DNA from: Neoroseomonas terrae
GTDB lineage: Bacteria > Pseudomonadota > Alphaproteobacteria > Acetobacterales > Acetobacteraceae
Length of the DNA: 64,000 nt
NCBI RefSeq assembly: GCF_018129025.1
Contig: NZ_JAAEDI010000008.1
Coordinates: forward strand, 124,001 to 188,000
Reading direction: 5' to 3'
Below, in pieces: positions 48,445-57,816 of this stretch (within the stretch, counting starts at the first letter, position 1; each line of letters opens with the position of its first letter). The translations under genes and the position numbers were made by a program. Under the pieces are notes generated by a model. That model saw only the letters and a program-made list of their open reading frames with translations. It was not told where the DNA came from and did no database searches.

Positions 48445-48447
48445 ACC

Positions 48448-48639
48448 ATGCGTCGCACCGTTCTGCTCGCCCTGCCGCTTCTCGCAGGCTGCGGCACCTC
48501 CGGCTGGCAGGACCCGCCGCGCGGCCAGCAGACGATCTGCGACGACACCGGCGCGCGAACGAATATCGGACCCGAGACGCGGCTCGACGCACGCCCGCGC
48601 CCTGAATGCCGGCCGGCCCCTGCCGCGCCGCAACGCTGA
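48448..48639 (+). CDS. Small lipoprotein
   Basis: 63 residues. Basic start [12 protein letters not shown] then the lipobox LAGC, so Cys15 should be lipid-modified; the rest is short, Pro/Arg-rich and holds two more cysteines. Starts 3 bases after the previous stop and ends 23 bases before carB. Function unknown. Confidence 0.68.
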   Translation: MRRTVLLALPLLAGCGTSGWQDPPRGQQTICDDTGARTNIGPETRLDARPRPECRPAPAAPQR

Positions 48640-48662
48640 ACACCGAGCTGGATCCCTTACCC

Positions 48663-51600
48663 ATGCCGAAGCGCACCGACATCAAATCCATCCTCATCAT
48701 CGGCGCCGGCCCGATCGTCATCGGCCAGGCCTGCGAATTCGACTATTCGGGCGCCCAGGCCTGCAAGGCGCTGCGCGCCGAGGGCTATCGCGTCATCCTG
48801 GTCAATTCCAACCCGGCCACGATCATGACCGATCCGGGCCTGGCGGATGCGACCTACATCGAGCCCATCACGGTCGAGATCGTCGAGAAGATCATCGCGA
48901 AGGAACGCCCCGACGCGCTGCTGCCGACCATGGGCGGGCAGACCGCGCTCAATACCTCGCTGAAGCTCGCCGAGGCGGGCATCCTCGAGAAGTATGGCTG
49001 CGAGCTGATCGGTGCGAAGGCCGAGGTGATCGACAAGGCAGAGGACCGCCAGAAGTTCCGCGACGCCATGGCAAAGATCGGCATCGAGAGCCCGAAATCC
49101 GCCATCGCCCACACCATGGACGAGGCGCGCGAGGGGCTGAAGCTGGTCGGGCTGCCCTGCGTCATCCGCCCCTCCTTCACCCTCGGCGGCACGGGCGGCG
49201 GCATCGCCTACAACCGTGAGGAATTCGAGCAGATTGTCTCGGCCGGTCTCGCCGCCTCCATGACCTCCGAGGTGCTGGTCGAGGAGAGCGTACTCGGCTG
49301 GAAGGAATTCGAGATGGAGGTGGTCCGCGACCAGGCGGACAATTGCATCATCATCTGCTCCATCGAGAATCTCGACGCGATGGGCGTGCATACCGGGGAC
49401 AGCGTGACCATCGCGCCGGCGCTGACGCTGACCGACAAAGAATACCAGCGGATGCGCGATGCCTCCATCGCGTGCCTGCGCGAGATCGGCGTCGACACGG
49501 GCGGGTCGAACGTGCAGTTCGGCATCAACCCCGCCGATGGCCGCATGGTGGTCATCGAGATGAATCCGCGCGTGTCGCGCTCCTCCGCGCTGGCGTCGAA
49601 GGCGACGGGCTTCCCGATCGCCAAGGTCGCCGCGAAGCTCGCCGTCGGCTACACGCTGGATGAGCTGCAGAACGACATCACCATGGTCACGCCGGCATCG
49701 TTCGAGCCGACGATCGACTACGTCGTGGTGAAGATCCCGCGCTTCACCTTCGAGAAGTTCCCCGGCACGCCGCCGACGCTGACGACCAGCATGAAGTCGG
49801 TCGGCGAGACGATGGCGATCGGGCGGTCCTTCGCGGAGGCGCTGCAGAAGGGCCTGCGCGGGCTCGAGACCGGGCTGTCGGGTCTGGATGAGATCCCCGT
49901 GCCCGGCGACGGATCGGCCCAGGCGTTCCACGCCGCGCTGGCGACGCCGAAGCCCGACCGCGTGCTGGTCGTGGCGCAGGCGATGCGCGCCGGCGTGTCG
50001 CTCGAGGAAATCCACGAGGCATCGAAGTTCGATCCGTGGTTCATCCGCGAGGTCGAGAAGATCGTGCAGGCCGAAGCGACGGTGCGCGAGAAGGGCCTGC
50101 CGCAGAATGCGACCGCGCTGCGCAAGCTGAAGGCGCTGGGCTTTTCCGACACGCGGCTCGCGACGCTGGCGAAGGTCAAGGATGCCGAGGTCGCTGCACT
50201 GCGCGGCCGGCTCGGCGTGCAGGTGGTCTACAAGCGCATCGACACCTGCGCCGCGGAGTTCGCCTCCGAGACGCCCTACATGTACTCGACCTATGAGGGC
50301 GGCTTCGGCGTGCCGGTCTGCGAATCCCGCCCGACCACGCGCAAGAAGGTGGTGATCCTCGGCGGCGGGCCGAACCGCATCGGGCAGGGGATCGAGTTCG
50401 ACTATTGCTGCGTTCATGCCTGCTACGCGCTCCGCGACGCCGGCTACGAGACCATCATGGTCAACTGCAACCCGGAGACGGTCAGCACCGACTACGACAC
50501 CTCCGACCGCCTGTATTTCGAACCGCTGACGGCCGAAGACGTGATCGCCCTGATCCGCAAGGAACAGGAATCCGGCGAGGTGCTCGGCTGCATCGTGCAG
50601 TATGGCGGGCAGACGCCGCTGAAGCTGTCCCAGGCGCTGCACAAGGCGGGCATCCCGATCCTCGGCACCAGTGCGGAGGCCATCGACATCGCCGAGGACC
50701 GCGAGCGCTTCCAGCAACTGCTGAAGGGCCTCGGCCTGAAGCAGCCGCAGAACGGCACGGCGCGTAATCTGGACGAGGCGATCACCGAGGCGAACCGCAT
50801 CGGCTATCCGGTCGTGGTGCGCCCATCCTACGTGCTCGGCGGCCGCGCGATGGAGATCGCGCATAATGACGAGCAGCTCCGCCGCTTCGGTGCGGAGGCG
50901 GTGAAGGTCTCGGGCGAGAACCCGATCCTGATCGACCAGTACCTGCAGGATGCGATCGAGGTCGATGTCGACTGCATCTGCGATGCCGAGGGCCGCGTCT
51001 ACGTTGCCGGCGTCATGGAGCATATCGAGGAAGCCGGCATCCATTCGGGCGACAGCGCGTGCTCTCTGCCGCCCTACTCCCTGCCGCCGGCCATCGTGAC
51101 GGAGCTGAAGGCCGAGACGGAAGCCATGGCCCGCGCGCTGAAGGTGCAGGGGCTGATGAACGTGCAGTACGCCGTGAAGGATGGCGACATCTACGTTCTG
51201 GAGGTGAACCCCCGCGCCTCCCGCACCGTGCCCTTCGTCGCCAAGGCGACGGGCGTCGCGGTCGCGAAGATCGGCGCGCGCGTCATGGCAGGCGAGGCGC
51301 TGTCCACCTTCAAGCTCGATGACGACGCGGTTTCCCGTCACGTCGCGGTCAAGGAGGCTGTCTTCCCCTTCAACCGCTTCCCGAACGTGGACGTCATCCT
51401 CGGACCCGAGATGAAGTCGACGGGCGAGGTGATGGGCCTGGATCATTCCTTCGAGCGCGCCTTCCTCAAGGCGCAGCTCGGCGCCGGGGTGAAGCTGCCG
51501 GAGGCCGGCACCGCCTTCATCTCGGTGAAGGACAGCGACAAGGCGGCGGCGGTGACCGTGGCGCGGCGCCTGGCGGATATGGGCTTCAGCCTGCTCGCCA

Positions 51601-51908
51601 CGCGTGGCACCGCGGTCCGCATCCGCGAAGCGGGGCTGGAGGTCCAGGTGGTCAACAAGGTGCTGGAAGGCCGGCCACATTGCGTGGACGCCATGAAGTC
51701 CGGTGACATCCAGCTGGTGATCAACACCAGCGGCGGCGGGCAGTCCGTGGCGGACAGCTTCGACATCCGCCGATCCGCCCTGACCCACGGCATCCCGCAC
51801 TATACGACCGCGGCCGGTGCCCGGGCTGCGGTGCATGCGATCGCGGCCCTGAAAGCCGGAACGCTTGATGTGGCGCCCCTGCAAGCGTATTTTGCCACGT
51901 CGTTCTGA
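48663..51908 (+). CDS. carB: Carbamoyl-phosphate synthase large subunit
   Basis: 1081 residues from the ATG at 48663, standard length. Two homologous ATP-grasp halves ([19 protein letters not shown] near the start; [17 protein letters not shown] at the second half) and a C-terminal MGS-like allosteric domain ([18 protein letters not shown]). The first half makes carboxyphosphate and carbamate, the second phosphorylates carbamate. Separated from carA by five genes. Confidence 0.98.
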   Translation: MPKRTDIKSILIIGAGPIVIGQACEFDYSGAQACKALRAEGYRVILVNSNPATIMTDPGLADATYIEPITVEIVEKIIAKERPDALLPTMGGQTALNTSLKLAEAGILEKYGCELIGAKAEVIDKAEDRQKFRDAMAKIGIESPKSAIAHTMDEAREGLKLVGLPCVIRPSFTLGGTGGGIAYNREEFEQIVSAGLAASMTSEVLVEESVLGWKEFEMEVVRDQADNCIIICSIENLDAMGVHTGDSVTIAPALTLTDKEYQRMRDASIACLREIGVDTGGSNVQFGINPADGRMVVIEMNPRVSRSSALASKATGFPIAKVAAKLAVGYTLDELQNDITMVTPASFEPTIDYVVVKIPRFTFEKFPGTPPTLTTSMKSVGETMAIGRSFAEALQKGLRGLETGLSGLDEIPVPGDGSAQAFHAALATPKPDRVLVVAQAMRAGVSLEEIHEASKFDPWFIREVEKIVQAEATVREKGLPQNATALRKLKALGFSDTRLATLAKVKDAEVAALRGRLGVQVVYKRIDTCAAEFASETPYMYSTYEGGFGVPVCESRPTTRKKVVILGGGPNRIGQGIEFDYCCVHACYALRDAGYETIMVNCNPETVSTDYDTSDRLYFEPLTAEDVIALIRKEQESGEVLGCIVQYGGQTPLKLSQALHKAGIPILGTSAEAIDIAEDRERFQQLLKGLGLKQPQNGTARNLDEAITEANRIGYPVVVRPSYVLGGRAMEIAHNDEQLRRFGAEAVKVSGENPILIDQYLQDAIEVDVDCICDAEGRVYVAGVMEHIEEAGIHSGDSACSLPPYSLPPAIVTELKAETEAMARALKVQGLMNVQYAVKDGDIYVLEVNPRASRTVPFVAKATGVAVAKIGARVMAGEALSTFKLDDDAVSRHVAVKEAVFPFNRFPNVDVILGPEMKSTGEVMGLDHSFERAFLKAQLGAGVKLPEAGTAFISVKDSDKAAAVTVARRLADMGFSLLATRGTAVRIREAGLEVQVVNKVLEGRPHCVDAMKSGDIQLVINTSGGGQSVADSFDIRRSALTHGIPHYTTAAGARAAVHAIAALKAGTLDVAPLQAYFATSF

Positions 51909-51914
51909 CCGCGT

Positions 51915-51934
51915 GGGGGCCCCTTCGGGCCCCC
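51915..51934 (+). terminator. Hairpin after carB
   Basis: GGGGGCCC-cttc-GGGCCCCC perfect eight-base stem with a tetraloop, seven bases after the carB stop, followed by a pyrimidine-rich stretch. Confidence 0.6.
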
Positions 51935-52030
51935 GTGGCGTCTCTTCCCCCCGCCGCCCGTCAGGCCTGGACAACCGGACCGAGGGGCCGGGCTCCGGGG
52001 GAGTGCTGCTATCTCTGGGAAAGGATCGCC

Positions 52031-52504
52031 GTGCAGAAGTTCCCGATGACCGCCGAAGGCCTGGTGCGTCTGGAGGAGGAGCTGAAGCTCCTCAAATCCG
52101 AAGAACGCCCGGCCATCATCCGCGCGATCGCCGAGGCGCGCGCGCATGGCGACCTGTCGGAGAATGCCGAGTACCACGCGGCGCGCGAACGGCAGTCCTT
52201 CATCGAAGGCCGCATCGGCGAACTCGAATCCATCATCCCGTCCGTCGAGGTGATCGACGTCTCCCGCCTGTCCGGGGACAAGGTGCTGTTCGGCGCCAAG
52301 GTCACGATCGTCGATGAGGAAAGCGAGGACGAGAAGACCTACCGCATCGTCGGCCAGTACGAGGCGGACATGAAGAACGGGTCGATCTCCGTCACCTCGC
52401 CGCTCGCCAAGGCGCTGATGGGCAAGAAGGTCGGCGACTCGGTCGAGGTCCCGGCCCCGGGCGGCGCCCGCTCCGTGGAAATTACCGCCGTTCATTACGC
52501 CTGA
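52031..52504 (+). CDS. greA: Transcription elongation factor GreA
   Basis: 157 residues from a GTG at 52031 with AAAGGA six bases upstream, matching the family length. N-terminal coiled coil ([20 protein letters not shown], then [14 protein letters not shown] with the acidic tip) and the C-terminal FKBP-like domain ([21 protein letters not shown]). It rescues stalled RNA polymerase by stimulating cleavage of backtracked RNA. Confidence 0.97.
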   Translation: MQKFPMTAEGLVRLEEELKLLKSEERPAIIRAIAEARAHGDLSENAEYHAARERQSFIEGRIGELESIIPSVEVIDVSRLSGDKVLFGAKVTIVDEESEDEKTYRIVGQYEADMKNGSISVTSPLAKALMGKKVGDSVEVPAPGGARSVEITAVHYA

Positions 52505-52529
52505 CCGCCGGCGACATTGCCGTGCGGCC

Positions 52530-52569
52530 AGGGCGCTCCGGGGTTTCCCCGCGGGCGCCCTTCCTCTTT
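52530..52569 (+). terminator. Terminator of greA
   Basis: Nested stem AGGGCGC/GCGCCCT around CGGGG-ttt-CCCCG (52530-52561), followed by a TTCCTCTTT tail. Confidence 0.65.
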
Positions 52570-52595
52570 CTGGTCAACCGATTCAAGGAATTCCG

Positions 52596-53843
52596 ATGTC
52601 CGCCGTGAATGCGATCCGCACCGACGAGGCCCCTGTCGCGCCGAGCGTCACGCTCGCCGACATCCGTGCCGCGGCCGAGCGAATTCGCGGGGCCATCATC
52701 CGTACGCCGACCATCGAGAACCCCGCGGTGAACCGCGTGGCCGGCACGCGGGTGTTCCTGAAGCTGGACAATCTGCAGGCCACGGGCGCCTTCAAGGAAC
52801 GCGGCGCGGCGAACCGGCTGGCGCTGTTGTCGCAGCGGGAGCGGGAGGCCGGGGTCATCGCCATGTCCGCCGGCAACCACGCCCAGGCGGTCGCGCGGCA
52901 CGCGCAGCTTGCCGGCGTGAAGGCGACGATCGTCATGCCGAGATTCACCCCGGCCACGAAGGTGGTGCGCACGGAATCCTGGGGCGCGCGCGTCGTGTTG
53001 CATGGCGCGACGCTGGCCGAGGCCGCCGCGCATGCGCATGACCTCGCGTTGCGCGAGGGGCTGGTGTTCATCCACCCCTACGACGATCCGGGCGTGATCG
53101 CCGGCCAGGGGACGATGGCGCTGGAGATGCTGGAGGACGCGCCGGAGATCGGCGCGCTGGTGATCCCCATCGGTGGCGGCGGGCTTTGCGCCGGCGTTGC
53201 GACCGTGGCGGCCACGCTGCGGCCGGGTGTGCCGGTCTTCGGCGTGGAGGTTCAGGGCTATCCGGCGATGGCGCAGCGGCTGGCGGGCGAGCCGGTTTCC
53301 GTCGGCGGGCCGACCATCGCGGAAGGCATTGCCGTGCGCGATGTGGGCGAGATGCCGCTCAGCATCCTGCGCCGCTGCCAGAGCGAGGTGCTGCTGGTGC
53401 CCGAGCGCGCGGTGGAGCAGGCCGTCGCGCTTCTCGCCGAAGGCGCGAAGGTCGTCGCGGAAGGCGCAGGCGCCGCGGGCCTCGCGGCCGTGCTGACCTA
53501 TCCGGAGCGCTTCCGCAACCGCGTGGTCGGCACGACCGTCTGCGGCGGCAACATCGATGCGCGCGCGCTGTCCAACGTGCTGCTCCGGCAGTTGCTGCGC
53601 GACGGCCGCATCATGCGCCTGCATTTCGACATTCCCGACCGGCCGGGCATGCTCGCCGACATCGCGCAGCGCATCTCGGATCTGGGCGGCAACGTCATCG
53701 AGGTGAAGCACCAGCAGCTGTTCGGCGCGCCGACGGTGCAGAGCACGGAACTGCACCTGATGATCGAAGTGCGGGACGCGGCGCAGGGCGACGCGATCAT
53801 TGCCGCGATGGAGGCGGCCGATTACGTCGTGCGGCGCGGATAG
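52596..53843 (+). CDS. ilvA: Threonine ammonia-lyase (short type with ACT domain)
   Basis: 415 residues. Pyridoxal-phosphate lysine Lys67 in TGAFKERGA, SAGNHAQAVA, and the glycine loop IGGGGLCAG. The final 80 residues form one ACT domain (FDIPDRPGMLADIAQRISDL). The single ACT is the layout of short alphaproteobacterial IlvA/TdcB-like enzymes, which convert threonine to 2-oxobutanoate for isoleucine synthesis or threonine breakdown. Convergent with the Lrp-type gene. Confidence 0.93.
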   Translation: MSAVNAIRTDEAPVAPSVTLADIRAAAERIRGAIIRTPTIENPAVNRVAGTRVFLKLDNLQATGAFKERGAANRLALLSQREREAGVIAMSAGNHAQAVARHAQLAGVKATIVMPRFTPATKVVRTESWGARVVLHGATLAEAAAHAHDLALREGLVFIHPYDDPGVIAGQGTMALEMLEDAPEIGALVIPIGGGGLCAGVATVAATLRPGVPVFGVEVQGYPAMAQRLAGEPVSVGGPTIAEGIAVRDVGEMPLSILRRCQSEVLLVPERAVEQAVALLAEGAKVVAEGAGAAGLAAVLTYPERFRNRVVGTTVCGGNIDARALSNVLLRQLLRDGRIMRLHFDIPDRPGMLADIAQRISDLGGNVIEVKHQQLFGAPTVQSTELHLMIEVRDAAQGDAIIAAMEAADYVVRRG

Positions 53844-53885
53844 CCGGCATCCACGCGCCGGGCGGGGGTGCGAGGCGATACGGCC

Positions 53886-54362
53886 TCACTCGATCGGCAC
53901 CCCCGCCGTATCCTTCGCCGTCCGGATCGTCTGCAGCGTCTGCACGCGCAGCACGGATGGCGCGTTGGTCAGCCGTGTCGTCAACTCGTTCTCATGCGCC
54001 GTGTCGCGGGCGACCAGGCGCAGCAGGAAGTCGCCGCCGCCGCGGATCATGTGGCACTCACGCACTTCCGGCCATGCCGTCGCGAGCGATTCGAAGGCAT
54101 CGAGCACGGCGAGCTTTTGGGATTCCAGCCCGACCAGCGCAAAGAAGGTGATCTCCCAACCCAGCGACACCGGGTCCACATCCGCGTGGTAGCCGCGGAT
54201 GATGCCGGCTTCCTCCAGCCGGCGCACGCGTCGCAGGCAGGGGGGCGCCGACAGGTTCACCCGCCGGGCCAATTCCACATTCGTCATACGGCCGTCCTGT
54301 TGCAGCTCGGCGAGAATGTGCCGGTCCACCGAATCGAGGTCGGCTTCGTGTTCACGGTTCAT
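53886..54362 (-). CDS. Lrp/AsnC family transcriptional regulator
   Basis: 158 residues from the ATG at 54362, the start that gives normal Lrp length. N-terminal helix-turn-helix (LDSVDRHILAELQQDGRMTN, then LARRVNLSAPPCLRRVRRLE) and a RAM/ACT-like effector domain with GGGDFLLRLVARD. Such proteins sense amino acids. Its neighbours are threonine dehydratase (convergent) and thioredoxin reductase (divergent), so one of these and its own gene are plausible targets. Confidence 0.93.
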   Translation of the reverse strand: MNREHEADLDSVDRHILAELQQDGRMTNVELARRVNLSAPPCLRRVRRLEEAGIIRGYHADVDPVSLGWEITFFALVGLESQKLAVLDAFESLATAWPEVRECHMIRGGGDFLLRLVARDTAHENELTTRLTNAPSVLRVQTLQTIRTAKDTAGVPIE

Positions 54363-54498
54363 CAAGACAGCTCGTTTGCTTCGTTGCTCAGCCGCAGCCG
54401 CTGGCGCAATATCATTGCAGCGGCCCGGGGCTTCAAGGCATTGGGTTGTGACGGCGCCGGGAGTGCCCGATATCCTGTGAATTGCAACACGGTATGGA
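54363..54498. promoter_or_regulatory. Divergent promoter region with candidate Lrp-type operator
   Basis: Between the regulator and trxB lies a perfect short palindrome GCAAT-atc-ATTGC (54406-54418), with a related TTGCAA at 54482-54487 just before trxB. AT-centred inverted repeats of this kind stand out in the GC-rich background and resemble Lrp/AsnC sites. Function is inferred. Confidence 0.4.
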
Positions 54499-55482
54499 AT
54501 GCCTGACGTGGCCGAGACGCACCGCACCCGCCTTCTTATCATCGGCGCCGGCCCGGCGGGGTACACGGCCGCCATCTATGCCGCCCGTGCGGGCCTTGCG
54601 CCGCTGGTCGTCGCCGGGCTGCAGCCGGGCGGGCAGCTCACCATCACCACCGATGTCGAAAACTACCCGGGCTTTGCCGAAGCCATCCAGGGCCCCTGGC
54701 TGATGGACCAGATGCAGAAGCAGGCCGAACATGTCGGCACGAAGGTGATCTACGACATCGTCACCGGCATCGACCTGTCGCGCCGCCCGTTCCGGGCGAC
54801 TGGCGATTCCGGCGATGTGTACGAGGCGGAATCGGTCGTCATCGCGACCGGCGCCCAGGCGCGTTGGCTCGGCATTCCGGGCGAGAAGGAACTGGGCGGC
54901 TTCGGTGTCTCCGCCTGCGCGACCTGCGACGGATTCTTCTATCGCGGGAAGGACGTGGCCGTGATCGGTGGCGGCAACTCCGCGACGGAGGAGGCGCTGT
55001 ACCTGTCGAACCTCGCGCGCCACGTCACGCTGATCCATCGCCGGGATTCGCTGCGGTCGGAGCGCATTCTCCAGCAGCGGCTGTTCGCGAAGCCCAATGT
55101 GACGGTGATGTGGGATACGGTCGTCGATGCCGTGCTTGCCGACCCGTCAGGCCGGGTGCCCGTGGCGCGCGGCCTGGCGCTGCGCCATGCGCGGACGGGC
55201 GAGCCATCGGAACTGAAGGTGGACGGCGTCTTCGTGGCCATTGGCCATGCGCCGGCGACCGCGCTGTTCCAGGGGCAGGTGGAGATGGATGCGGAAGGCT
55301 ACATCGTGACGCGGGCCGGCACCGCGCGGACCTCGGTCCCCGGCGTCTTCGCCGCGGGCGATGTCCAGGACAAGGTGTACCGCCAGGCGGTCACCGCCGC
55401 GGGGACGGGCTGCATGGCCGCGCTGGAGGCGGAGAAGTTCCTCGACGCGGCGGATGCCGAGACAGAGCAAGCAGCAGCCTGA
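54499..55482 (+). CDS. trxB: Thioredoxin-disulfide reductase
   Basis: 327 residues. FAD motif IIGAGPAGYTAAIYAARA, NADPH motif GGGNSATEEALYL and the redox pair Cys140-Ala-Thr-Cys143 (SACATCDG). It reduces thioredoxin with NADPH in the cytosol. Stop overlaps the LysR start (TGATG). Confidence 0.97.
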   Translation: MPDVAETHRTRLLIIGAGPAGYTAAIYAARAGLAPLVVAGLQPGGQLTITTDVENYPGFAEAIQGPWLMDQMQKQAEHVGTKVIYDIVTGIDLSRRPFRATGDSGDVYEAESVVIATGAQARWLGIPGEKELGGFGVSACATCDGFFYRGKDVAVIGGGNSATEEALYLSNLARHVTLIHRRDSLRSERILQQRLFAKPNVTVMWDTVVDAVLADPSGRVPVARGLALRHARTGEPSELKVDGVFVAIGHAPATALFQGQVEMDAEGYIVTRAGTARTSVPGVFAAGDVQDKVYRQAVTAAGTGCMAALEAEKFLDAADAETEQAAA

Positions 55483-56372
55483 TGCCAATCGATTGGGACA
55501 AGCTCCGCGTCTTCCACGCGGTCGCCGAGGCCGGGTCCTTCACCCATGCGGGGGAGACGCTGAACCTTAGCCAATCCGCCGTTTCCCGCCAGATTCAGGC
55601 GCTCGAGGAAGCGCTGACGGTGCCGCTGTTCCACCGCCATGCCCGCGGCCTGATCCTGACTGAGCAGGGTGAGACGCTGAACCGCACGGTGCGGGAGGTC
55701 TTCGCCAAGCTGGCGATGACCGAGGCGTTGCTGACCGAGAGCCGCGAGCGCCCGGCCGGCCGGCTGAAGGTGACGACGACGACGGGCTTCGGCAGCGCTT
55801 GGCTGGCGCCGCGGTTGCGCCGCCTGCTCGACCTGCATCCCGAGATCAGCGTGACGCTGCTGCTGGACGATTCCGACCTCGACCTCGCCATGCGGGAGGC
55901 CGATGTGGCGATCCGCATGCATCCGCCCCGGCAGCCGGACCTGATCCAGCGCCACATCGCGACCTTCGGCTGGAAGGTTTGCGGCTCGGCCGCCTATCTC
56001 AAGGCCACCGGCATTCCGCAGCGGGTCGAGGATCTCGATGCGCATCGGTTGATCGTCTACGGCGACTACCGCCCACCCATCGACAACATCAACTGGCTGG
56101 CCGAGGCCGGCCGGCGCCCAGGGGCGCCGCGCCGCGCGGCGATCGAGATCAATTCCCTGCCAGGCATGCTGGAGGCGGTGCGCAGCGGCCTGGGGCTGGC
56201 GGCATTGCCCGACTACATCGAGCCCCTCGAGGACGTCGTGCAGGTGCTTCCGGGCGTTAAGGCGCCGCGGATCGAGGCCTTCTTCGTTTATCCGGAGGAG
56301 ATGCGCCATTCCAAGCGCGTCGCGGTTTTCCGCGACTTCCTGATGGCGGAACTGGTGCAGGCGAGCGGTTAA
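55482..56372 (+). CDS. LysR family transcriptional regulator
   Basis: 296 residues starting in the TGATG overlap with trxB. N-terminal winged helix-turn-helix (LRVFHAVAEAGSFTHAGETL, LSQSAVSRQIQALEE) and a periplasmic-binding-protein-like sensor domain. The pairing of this regulator type with trxB recurs in alphaproteobacteria; coupling suggests a role in redox control, but the target is not shown by sequence. Confidence 0.93.
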   Translation: MPIDWDKLRVFHAVAEAGSFTHAGETLNLSQSAVSRQIQALEEALTVPLFHRHARGLILTEQGETLNRTVREVFAKLAMTEALLTESRERPAGRLKVTTTTGFGSAWLAPRLRRLLDLHPEISVTLLLDDSDLDLAMREADVAIRMHPPRQPDLIQRHIATFGWKVCGSAAYLKATGIPQRVEDLDAHRLIVYGDYRPPIDNINWLAEAGRRPGAPRRAAIEINSLPGMLEAVRSGLGLAALPDYIEPLEDVVQVLPGVKAPRIEAFFVYPEEMRHSKRVAVFRDFLMAELVQASG

Positions 56373-56489
56373 GGCGTCTGTCACGCGCATCACACAAGGG
56401 TGAAGGCGAGCCATGCGCCGCCGGAATACCGGGGTGGTGCAGATCGAGACTCCCGCATGCCGATTTTGGGATTAGATTTCTTTCATCCG

Positions 56490-56592
56490 GCGACTAGGTC
56501 GGAAGGGGTCCTCTGGATCCCTCGTCTCCCAGACGTGAAGCCTCCCTGTTGACTTGGCCCGCTCCCCTCAAGGGGTTGCGGGCCTTTCTTTT
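56490..56592 (+). ncRNA. Candidate alphaproteobacterial trans-acting sRNA (suhB/alpha-r14-like)
   Basis: Three features in order: an imperfect stem GGGGTCC-tct-GGATCCC (about 56514-56522 and around), a tight hairpin CGTCT-ccc-AGACG with CCC in the loop (56523-56535), a single-stranded CCTCCC (56541-56546), then a strong intrinsic terminator (GGCCCGC ... GCGGGCC, 56556-56584) with TTTCTTTT. C-rich anti-Shine-Dalgarno loops plus a GCGGGCC terminator are typical of a conserved sRNA family of alphaproteobacteria that Rfam calls suhB. The family match is from memory and unverified; the 5' end is a guess. Confidence 0.6.
56556..56592 (+). terminator. Strong intrinsic terminator
   Basis: Stem GGCCCGC-t-CCCC-tcaa-GGGG-tt-GCGGGCC followed by TTTCTTTT; ends the sRNA candidate. 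Confidence 0.8.
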
Positions 56593-56940
56593 GGGGACTG
56601 CCCAGGTTTCATGGCGTGTGGATGCACTGCCGAAATGCACCGGTTGCGGGTACGGGGCAGCCGTCGGCAGCAAATGACGCGAACTTCCCGGCGGCCTATT
56701 GCGGCTGGGGCGCTCGCTTCGTTCTTCATTCGTTCAAATGAAATCGCATGCTGCCAGCCATTCATGCGCGCGAAGGCTGTTCGCATGACCGCGCGACAAA
56801 GCTGCCGCTAGTGGCGGGGTGCGCTTAGGACGACGCTATCCGGCGGGCTGGTGTGGCGGGACCCGCGATCTGTACTAACCCGGCGGCGTTCGCGCCTCTG
56901 ATCCGGGTATCCGGCATCCGGGCGCGCCAGTGAGCGGATG

Positions 56941-56963
56941 GGAGAGGGGCCTGCGCCCTCTCC
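56941..56963. repeat. Repeat-family hairpin (copy D)
   Basis: GGAGAGGG / CCCTCTCC inverted repeat just past the end of the minus-strand SDR gene, related to the hairpins at 44238-44261 and 24624-24653. May act as its terminator. Confidence 0.45.
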
Positions 56964-56999
56964 AGCCCGTCGCACCTGGCGGAGGCAGAGGCCCCTACC

Positions 57000-57794
57000 T
57001 CACTCCATCCGTCCCAGCGATGCCCCGCCTGTCGGCGCGGCCGTGCGCCCGCCATCGATCACATACTGCGCACCAGTCACGTTTCCCGCCAGGTCGGAGC
57101 ACAGGAACAGCACGACGTTCGCGACTTCCTCCGCCGTGCCGTAGCGGCGCAGCGGAAGGCCGGCCGTGTAGCGTTCCTCGACGCCGCCGGGGTTGTTGGG
57201 CGAGACTTGGCGCGCGATGTCCGCGATCATGCGGGTCGCGATCGGGCCGGGGCACACTGCGTTGACCCGCACGCCCTGCGGGCCGACCTCGCTGGCCGCC
57301 ACCTTCGTCAGGCCGATGACGGCGTGCTTGGACGCGACATAGGCCGGCATGCCGGGCGTGCCGATCAGCCCGGCGGTCGAGGCGGTGTTCACCACCGCGC
57401 CGCTGCCTTGCCCGATCATCACCGGCAGCACGTAGCGCAGGCCGAGGAAGACGCCCTTCACATTCACGCCCATCACGGCGTCGTAGACGGCTTCGTCGTA
57501 CTCGGCGGTCGGCGCCACGCGGCCTTCGATGCCGGCATTGTTGTGAAAGCAGTCGATGCGGCCGAAGGCATCGAGCGCGCGCGCCACATAGGCCTGCACG
57601 TCGGCGGCGCGTGTCACGTCGGCGGTGACGGCAATGGCGTTGCGGCCGATCTCCTCGGCGACCGCCTGGGCGGCGTCGCCATCGCGATCCACCACGACAA
57701 CCTTGGCACCGCGCTCAGCGAAGGCGAGGCAGACCGCGCAGCCGATCCCGTTGCCGCCACCGGTGACGATGGCGATCTTGTCCTTGAAGTCCAT
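57000..57794 (-). CDS. SDR family NAD(P)-dependent oxidoreductase
   Basis: 264 residues. TGGGNGIG at 11-18, an Asp after the second strand (VVVVDRDG) that favours NAD over NADP, NNAG at 85-88, catalytic Ser139, Tyr152 and Lys156, and PGPIATRM after strand six. Substrate unknown. It is downstream of an amidohydrolase on the same strand (22-base gap) and beside two Baeyer-Villiger enzymes, so an alcohol dehydrogenase step that makes a ketone is a reasonable guess. Confidence 0.92.
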   Translation of the reverse strand: MDFKDKIAIVTGGGNGIGCAVCLAFAERGAKVVVVDRDGDAAQAVAEEIGRNAIAVTADVTRAADVQAYVARALDAFGRIDCFHNNAGIEGRVAPTAEYDEAVYDAVMGVNVKGVFLGLRYVLPVMIGQGSGAVVNTASTAGLIGTPGMPAYVASKHAVIGLTKVAASEVGPQGVRVNAVCPGPIATRMIADIARQVSPNNPGGVEERYTAGLPLRRYGTAEEVANVVLFLCSDLAGNVTGAQYVIDGGRTAAPTGGASLGRME

Positions 57795-57816
57795 TGTCGT
57801 TTCCTCCCCCGTTTCG

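Larger units (their letters stand above)
56373..56999. other. 627-base gene-poor gap holding an sRNA candidate
   Basis: Apart from the small RNA candidate (about 56490-56592) and a repeat-family hairpin (56941-56963), I see no supported gene. A short open frame of 85 codons from 56554 reads as Arg/Ala-rich filler and overlaps the RNA terminator. Confidence 0.5.

Noticed and set aside
56554..56811. 85-codon plus-strand open frame
   Set aside because: Begins inside the sRNA terminator and has no family-like features.
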